DNA of 64,000 bases from RUG14300 sp964561145 (GTDB lineage Bacteria; Bacillota; Clostridia; Christensenellales; CAG-1252): positions 3,788-67,787 of the forward strand of contig CAZLNZ010000014.1 of assembly GCA_964561145.1 (NCBI GenBank). Reading direction: 5' to 3'. Shown here piece after piece: positions 59,483 through 64,000 of the stretch; the first letter of the stretch is position 1; each line of letters opens with the position of its first letter. Position numbers and translations under genes: made by a program. The notes beneath the pieces are model-generated. The model was not told the DNA's origin. It saw nothing but the letters and a program-made list of their open reading frames with translations, and made no database searches.

Positions 59483-59511
59483 ATAATACCATAAATTTTC
59501 CTTTTGGTCAC
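59483..59511 (-). promoter_or_regulatory. apbE promoter, -10 box 6 nt from ATG
   Basis: GTGACC (59511-59506), 17 bp, TATTAT (59488-59483), six bases, ATG 59476. The -35 match is 4 of 6. No SD. Confidence 0.5.
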
Positions 59512-59529
59512 CAATATGTCTTAAATATG

Positions 59530-59558
59530 TTGAAATTTTTCCACCATTATTATATAAT
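59530..59558 (+). promoter_or_regulatory. Promoter of the membrane protein pair
   Basis: TTGAAA (59530-59535), 17 bp, TATAAT (59553-59558). Divergent from apbE. Confidence 0.75.
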
Positions 59559-59587
59559 GTAATCAAATAACTTATATTGAGGTGGCT

Positions 59588-60403
59588 ATGAAATACGTTA
59601 AACTTGCTTTTCAATATATGAAACATAAAAAATTCTGGCTTCTTGCTCTCTTCTCCGTTGTGCCGTCGATAGCAATAAGTTTTTTTTCGTCGTTTTCGTC
59701 AACCATAGCACTATTTATTAACTTTTTTGATAGAAAATCCTATTCTTTTGCGGATGTTTACAGTTCCATATCCGAATTAAGATGGACATCTTTTATAGTA
59801 CTTGTTTTTATTGTAATCGTTTTAGCGCTTTTGCTATCCATAATAATCGGAACGATACAAAGACATATGAGAACAGGCTGCTTTGCTATAACAAACGTTT
59901 TCAAAAGAATTAATGAAAACTTTTTTGCCTCCTTCATATCACTCGTAGCGGTTTTCTTGTTTATAACTTTATACGGTCTTATTATCAGCTGTGTTATTTC
60001 GGCATGGTATTTTATAACACGCAATCAAATCGCAACGTTTGTCTTATCTCTTATCTTTGTCATTGCATTTTTCGTTATTTTCATGATCATGCTTACATTA
60101 TTATCATTAACTTGTCCAAATATGGTTTGTACCGGACAAAAGCTATGGGACAGTGTCAGCATCTCTATAAAGGCAGTTCGTCCAAAGCTTTTTCAACTAT
60201 TAGTAGCCTTTACACTTCCCCTCTTGTTGTTTTTTGCAGTACAAGTAGGAATCATATTTGCCGACATTAGAACGCTACAAATAATACTCGATTCTATTAT
60301 GATGATATTCATTTCATGCTACTATCCGGTAATCATATTTGCTGCATATTACGATATATTTGAAAAAGACAGGGAGGATCTACTCCCGGAAAATAATCTA
60401 TAA
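59588..60403 (+). CDS. Unrecognised polytopic membrane protein
   Basis: 271 aa from ATG 59588 with SD GAGGTG. About six hydrophobic segments, a basic N-terminus (KYVKLAFQYMKHKKFWL) and a short acidic tail. Its overall layout (N-terminal soluble helix, then loosely spaced helices with a CxP-like LTCPNMV loop) resembles the next gene's product, though I see no close sequence identity. No known domain. Cotranscribed with the next gene, 11 bases apart. Confidence 0.8.
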   Translation: MKYVKLAFQYMKHKKFWLLALFSVVPSIAISFFSSFSSTIALFINFFDRKSYSFADVYSSISELRWTSFIVLVFIVIVLALLLSIIIGTIQRHMRTGCFAITNVFKRINENFFASFISLVAVFLFITLYGLIISCVISAWYFITRNQIATFVLSLIFVIAFFVIFMIMLTLLSLTCPNMVCTGQKLWDSVSISIKAVRPKLFQLLVAFTLPLLLFFAVQVGIIFADIRTLQIILDSIMMIFISCYYPVIIFAAYYDIFEKDREDLLPENNL

Positions 60404-60414
60404 AGGAGAATATA

Positions 60415-61461
60415 ATGCCAATTTATCACTCGTTAAGCATATTGCTGAATAGATATGCATTAGTCTTCAAAATTATCACGTACTTTTTAATAGTTAGCCT
60501 GCTTTTAGGAATAATCGCTGTAGCAATACTAGCCCCGGTATTATCAGGTGTTATTGAACAAATAGAAACCAACGGATTCTTCGAAAAAGCTATCCAAGGT
60601 ATAAGAGAGCTGGTTTCAGGCAACCCCCACTCACAAGAAACACTACAAGAAGTAAACAATATCTGGTCTAAAATATTGGATTCTTTTACTCCCAAAATGC
60701 TTACAATAATAATAGTAATTTTGGTTGTTTTCATTATCCTAGCCAAATTCATCTATTCATTAGCTTATATTTCATATTCGGATATAATAAACAATTTTAT
60801 GTCATCCAATGCTAGATATGGTTTTATATCAAACTTTATAAGCAATTTAAAACGTTCCCTTTTATACGGATTACTAAGCTTGGTTACAATTTTCCCCTAT
60901 GAGCTTGCAGTAATCGTTAGCGGATATTTCATCTATGTAGGTCTAACAAGGGCAACGAGTTTTCTCATCGCTTTACCTGTTTTGATGATATATATCTGTA
61001 TTTTAATGTCACTAAAATCAACCATATTCAGCGGTTGGCTCCCGGGAATGGTCAGAGACAATAAAAGAATACATGTAGCACTCAGAGAATCCGTAAGCTC
61101 TATCAAAAAGATTTTCATCAATGCATTCGGAATATATATTGTAGCATATTTCCTTGCAGCAATGTTTATCGTTTTAAGTATCATATCAACCTTCGGGGCC
61201 GGAATTATCATTTCCGTACCTACTGTTATAACTTTCTTTATCACATTAGAATCGGTAATTTACTACAACGCAACCAATCATAAATATTATATTAATGAAA
61301 AAACTGTAATCGAAACACCCGTCATCATATCAGACAGACATCCTAATTATATGAATCTTTTAGACGGTATCGAAAAACCAAGCATTACCACGGACGAAGT
61401 ATCCGATATCGAAGTTAACGAGGAAATACACGATTCAGAGATCGATAATTCAAACGAATAA
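60415..61461 (+). CDS. Unrecognised polytopic membrane protein with acidic C-terminal tail
   Basis: 348 aa, ATG 60415 with SD AAAGGAG. Five or six hydrophobic segments; a ~60-residue loop after the first (~50-105) is Glu/Asn-rich. The last ~50 residues are hydrophilic and strongly acidic (SDIEVNEEIHDSEIDNSNE). Function not recognised. Ends before a bidirectional terminator. Confidence 0.8.
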   Translation: MPIYHSLSILLNRYALVFKIITYFLIVSLLLGIIAVAILAPVLSGVIEQIETNGFFEKAIQGIRELVSGNPHSQETLQEVNNIWSKILDSFTPKMLTIIIVILVVFIILAKFIYSLAYISYSDIINNFMSSNARYGFISNFISNLKRSLLYGLLSLVTIFPYELAVIVSGYFIYVGLTRATSFLIALPVLMIYICILMSLKSTIFSGWLPGMVRDNKRIHVALRESVSSIKKIFINAFGIYIVAYFLAAMFIVLSIISTFGAGIIISVPTVITFFITLESVIYYNATNHKYYINEKTVIETPVIISDRHPNYMNLLDGIEKPSITTDEVSDIEVNEEIHDSEIDNSNE

Positions 61462-61488
61462 AACACTTAAAAACAATTCGTGTTCAAA

Positions 61489-61526
61489 AAAAGAGCAGAC
61501 TAATAAAACAATATGTCTGCTCTTTT
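61489..61526. terminator. Bidirectional intrinsic terminator
   Basis: Perfect 12-bp stem AAAAGAGCAGAC/GTCTGCTCTTTT, 14-base loop, with T-tracts on both sides; serves the membrane genes and pyrH. Confidence 0.9.
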
Positions 61527-61598
61527 ATTATTCTAAGTCTTTACACAAGCCTTTTAAATTATTATTAATATGCAATCAGCTAAAAAACGTAATGAATA

Positions 61599-62300
61599 TT
61601 AATGAATCAGTGTGCCGATTTTCTCTCCAAGGCATACTCTGATAATGCCATCCTTTTCGCTTAAGCCAAATACCAAAACAGGTAAATTGTTATCCATGCA
61701 CAAGCTAACAGCAGCGGCATCCATTACAGCCAATTGATTGGATAATAGGTCTATATAGGGCATATCCTCGATACGACGTGCATTGGGATCTTTTTTGGGA
61801 TCAGCAGTATATACGGCATCAACATTTTTAGCAAGAAGCATAACTTCTGCACCGATCTCATTAGCTCGTAAAGCCGCACCGCTATCTGTTGAGAAATAGG
61901 GATTACCCGTACCACAAGCAAAGATAACCAAACGACCCTTTTCTAAATGACGTATTGCTCTTCTTTGAATATAGGGTTCTGCAATTCTTTCAATCTCGAT
62001 TGCAGTCATAACACGAGTCACTATACCTCTTTGCTCGAAAGCATCCTGAAGTGCTAAAGCATTGATCGCTGTAGCCAACATGCCCATATGGTCGGCGGTT
62101 GTTCGATCCATATTACCGCCTTGTCTTCCTCTCCAGAAATTGCCACCGCCTATAACAATACCTACTTGAACACCCATATCCATAACGGTCTTAATCTGTT
62201 CGACAACACCGCTAATAATACCTTGATCTAAGGGATTTCCATTGGAAGAAAGTGCTTCTCCGCTTATCTTAATTAATACTCTACTATACTTTGCTTTCAT
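61599..62300 (-). CDS. pyrH: Uridylate kinase
   Basis: 233 aa, makes UDP. YSRVLIKISGEALSS, GIVIGGGNFWRGR, DHMGMLATAINALALQDAFE, FACGTGNPYFSTDSGAALRANEIGAEVMLLAKNVDAVYTADP are standard. ATG 62300 has no SD and lies 8 bases after the tsf terminator, an odd arrangement; GATAAT abuts the start codon. Confidence 0.96.
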   Translation of the reverse strand: MKAKYSRVLIKISGEALSSNGNPLDQGIISGVVEQIKTVMDMGVQVGIVIGGGNFWRGRQGGNMDRTTADHMGMLATAINALALQDAFEQRGIVTRVMTAIEIERIAEPYIQRRAIRHLEKGRLVIFACGTGNPYFSTDSGAALRANEIGAEVMLLAKNVDAVYTADPKKDPNARRIEDMPYIDLLSNQLAVMDAAAVSLCMDNNLPVLVFGLSEKDGIIRVCLGEKIGTLIH

Positions 62301-62305
62301 ATTAT

Positions 62306-62339
62306 CTAAAAAAAATTGCGTTCATAAAGAACGCAATTT
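62306..62339 (-). terminator. Intrinsic terminator between tsf and pyrH
   Basis: Perfect 11-bp stem (62313-62323 with 62329-62339), 5-base loop and an eight-base T-run on the minus strand, 10 bases after tsf. Confidence 0.88.
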
Positions 62340-62349
62340 ATCAATCATA

Positions 62350-63009
62350 TTAGTTGTTTACAGAATCAATCGCGCTTTGGATCTCGTCAAGAGTTGTATC
62401 AACTTTCTTTTCAAGACCTTCACCCATTGCATAACGTACAAAACGTCTAATGCTGATCTTTTCACCGATTGCTTGAGTAACCTCGTTCAAGTATCCTTGA
62501 ATGTTCTTGGAGGGATCCTTAACGAATGCTTGATCTAAGAGAACAAAATCTTGATAGAACTTAATAACTCTACCCTCAACCATCTTCTCGATAATTTTTT
62601 CGGGTTTGCCTTCGTTCTTAGCTTGAACTCTTAAGATCTCTTTCTCATGCTCTAAAACGTCAGCGGGAACGTCCTCACGTCTAACGTATGAAGGATTGCT
62701 TGCAGCAATTTGAAGAGCAACATCGTGAACAAATTCACGGAACTTTTCATTACGAGCAACGAAGTCGGTTTCACAGTTAACTTCAACCAATACACCGATC
62801 TTACCGCCAAGGTGAATGTAGCTGTCTACAATACCTTCTGCTGCAACTCTGGATTCCTTTTTCTTAGCAGTTGCCATTCCCTTTTCACGAAGGAACTCAA
62901 TTGCCTTATCCATATCGCCATCGGTAGCATCCAATGCCTTCTTGCAATCGGAGATACCAACACCGGTTTTTTCCTTTAAAGTCATGATATCATTCTTAGT
63001 ATAAGCCAT
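62350..63009 (-). CDS. tsf: Elongation factor Ts
   Basis: 219 aa from ATG 63009 (MAYTKNDIMTLKEKTGVGISDCKKAL) with SD GGAGG; the frame to 63021 is upstream of the SD. EGIVDSYIHLGGKIGVLVEVNCETDFVAR is the conserved core. Short form without the second coiled-coil domain, common in Firmicutes. It recycles EF-Tu. Confidence 0.96.
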   Translation of the reverse strand: MAYTKNDIMTLKEKTGVGISDCKKALDATDGDMDKAIEFLREKGMATAKKKESRVAAEGIVDSYIHLGGKIGVLVEVNCETDFVARNEKFREFVHDVALQIAASNPSYVRREDVPADVLEHEKEILRVQAKNEGKPEKIIEKMVEGRVIKFYQDFVLLDQAFVKDPSKNIQGYLNEVTQAIGEKISIRRFVRYAMGEGLEKKVDTTLDEIQSAIDSVNN

Positions 63010-63026
63010 AATAACCTCCAAAATAA

Positions 63027-63785
63027 TTACTCTTCAGTTTCAATGTTTTCTTCAACGTCAGCAGCGATTTCATCGTCATCTGTTACGTTGTACTCAACGC
63101 CTTCCTTAGCCTCGATAACAGCACTAGCAATTGTGCTTGTAATAAGCTTAACAGCTCTGATAGCATCATCATTGCCGGGGATAACGTAATCCACTAAATC
63201 AGGGTTACACTTAGTATCAACCAAAGCAACGATAGGGATGTGAAGCTTACGAGCTTCTTCTACAGCAAGGTGCTCTTTCTCAATATCTACGATAAAGATG
63301 ATATCGGGAAGTCTTACCATATTCTTGATACCGCCGAGGTTACGTTCAAGAAGGTCGCGCTCTTTGATTAATTGAGCAGCTTCTTTCTTTGTGAGAAGAG
63401 AGAGCTCTCCGTTAGCCTCTTTGGCATTGATGCTCTTCAATCTATCGATACGAGTCTTGATTGTCTTCCAGTTTGTAAGCAAACCGCCGAGCCATCTTTC
63501 ATTTACATAGAACATTCCGCAACGCTCTGCTTCAGCCTTAACAGCTTCTTGAGCTTGTTTTTTAGTTCCAACGAAGAGTATGGTTTTACCATTATTCTCT
63601 TTAATGGTATCTCTTACGAACGCATAAGCTTTTTCAACTTCAACAACGGTCTTTTCGAGATCGATAATATGAACCCCGTTTCTTGCGGTAAAGATATACT
63701 TTGCCATTCTAGGATTCCAACTGCGAGTTTGGTGACCAAAGTGTACACCTGCCTCTAATAAATGTTTCATTGTTACAACTGCCAT
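63027..63785 (-). CDS. rpsB: 30S ribosomal protein uS2
   Basis: 252 aa from ATG 63785 (MAVVTMKHLLEAGVHFGHQTRSWNPRM) with SD AGGAGG; the frame to 63839 is upstream of the SD. FVGTKKQAQEAVKAEAERCG, YVNERWLGGLLTNWKTI and VALVDTKCNPDLVDYVIPGNDDA are typical, ending in an acidic tail. First gene of rpsB-tsf(-pyrH). Confidence 0.97.
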   Translation of the reverse strand: MAVVTMKHLLEAGVHFGHQTRSWNPRMAKYIFTARNGVHIIDLEKTVVEVEKAYAFVRDTIKENNGKTILFVGTKKQAQEAVKAEAERCGMFYVNERWLGGLLTNWKTIKTRIDRLKSINAKEANGELSLLTKKEAAQLIKERDLLERNLGGIKNMVRLPDIIFIVDIEKEHLAVEEARKLHIPIVALVDTKCNPDLVDYVIPGNDDAIRAVKLITSTIASAVIEAKEGVEYNVTDDDEIAADVEENIETEE

Positions 63786-63872
63786 AATAGCCTCCTGTTT
63801 TTTCTTCCTACGAGAAACATTTTTACAACCTTTAGGCAACAGTCAAAATTATCCCATAGTGCTTTTTGATAT

Positions 63873-63901
63873 ATGATAACATAAAATGCATAATAATGCA
63901 A
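63873..63901 (-). promoter_or_regulatory. Probable promoter of rpsB-tsf
   Basis: TTGCAT (63901-63896), 17 bp, TATCAT (63878-63873) on the minus strand, giving a leader of ~80 nt. The -35 match is weak. Confidence 0.5.
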
Positions 63902-63964
63902 ATATTTTTTATGCAATATTAGCAATAGATTTGTAGAAAATTTTCAATAGTGAATTCCCAAAGT

Positions 63965-63983
63965 AAATTCCACAGTGGAATTT
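63965..63983. repeat. 19-bp palindrome with further copies of its half-site
   Basis: AAATTCCAC, one base, GTGGAATTT. The half TGGAATTTAC recurs at 63988-63997 and a degenerate one at ~63951-63958; the cluster continues past the window edge. Confidence 0.6.
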
Positions 63984-64000
63984 GAGGTGGAATTTACCCT

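Noticed and set aside
1..64000. rRNA, tRNA or riboswitch genes
   Set aside because: I looked in the longer intergenic gaps (17.3, 18.5, 45.2, 53.6 and 63.9 kb and the 7-9 kb region) and saw no cloverleaf, T-box or conserved riboswitch core. A covariance-model search was not possible here.

Overview
The window looks like chromosomal DNA of a low-GC Gram-positive bacterium of the class Clostridia, probably an uncultured host-associated lineage (the lineage is inference). The evidence is the gene order. dnaX-ybaB-recR, miaB-mutS-mutL-miaA-ynbB, rimP-nusA-ylxR-(L7Ae)-infB-rbfA-nrnA-truB/ribF, frr-cdsA-dxr-rseP-ispG-polC', hrcA-grpE-dnaK-dnaJ-prmA-rsmE-mtaB, lepA-hemW and rpsB-tsf-pyrH are all classic Firmicutes neighbourhoods. 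Shine-Dalgarno (SD) sites of the GGAGG type and sigma-A promoters with 17-bp spacers are easy to see. Almost everything from 9.3 kb to 63.8 kb is housekeeping and lies on the minus strand. There is no rRNA, recognisable tRNA, CRISPR or insertion sequence.

Layout. 1-0.9 kb: 5' part of a GH2 beta-galactosidase gene (minus). 1.06-3.66 kb: dnaX-ybaB-recR (plus). 3.7-6.9 kb (minus): an unrecognised 523-aa protein with C-terminal membrane segments, a Cys-rich mini-protein, a XerC-like tyrosine recombinase and a small Cro/C1-type regulator. 6.9-9.2 kb: a gene-free AT-rich region with at least 28 copies of a 20-bp unit, in arrays of 2, 9 and 4 units in one orientation and 9 and 4 units in the opposite orientation, with a perfect 13-6-13 inverted repeat between them. 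9.3-17.3 kb: PLP lyase, tRNA modification and mismatch repair. 17.5-18.5 kb: a lipoprotein gene whose promoter spacer holds an eight-base homopolymer. 18.7-33.6 kb: pgi, sugar isomerase-like, hpf, ClpC-like ATPase, galU, coaE, polA, efp, peptidase and a Nfo-like protein. 30.5-38.5 kb: translation and transcription operon ending in a TruB-RibF fusion. 38.6-45.1 kb: a PolC remnant, then isoprenoid and envelope lipid genes and frr. 45.3-53.6 kb: bS21, HIT, RNA/protein modification, and the HrcA heat-shock operon with variant CIRCE operators. 53.7-56.6 kb: hemW-lepA. 56.7-61.5 kb: a phosphodiesterase, an ApbE/NusG-II/Hpre cluster and two membrane proteins. 61.6-63.8 kb: pyrH, tsf, rpsB.

The most unusual items are: the inverted 20-bp arrays at 7.2-9.1 kb; a recurring promoter layout in which the -10 box ends exactly 6 nt before the start codon at four genes without SD sites, implying leaderless mRNAs; a possibly phase-variable lipoprotein promoter; a PolC-like protein that keeps the N-terminal/OB/degenerate exonuclease part but has no polymerase; a ClpC-like ATPase lacking the M-domain; and a TruB-RibF fusion. 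All calls come from reading the sequence; no database search was run.
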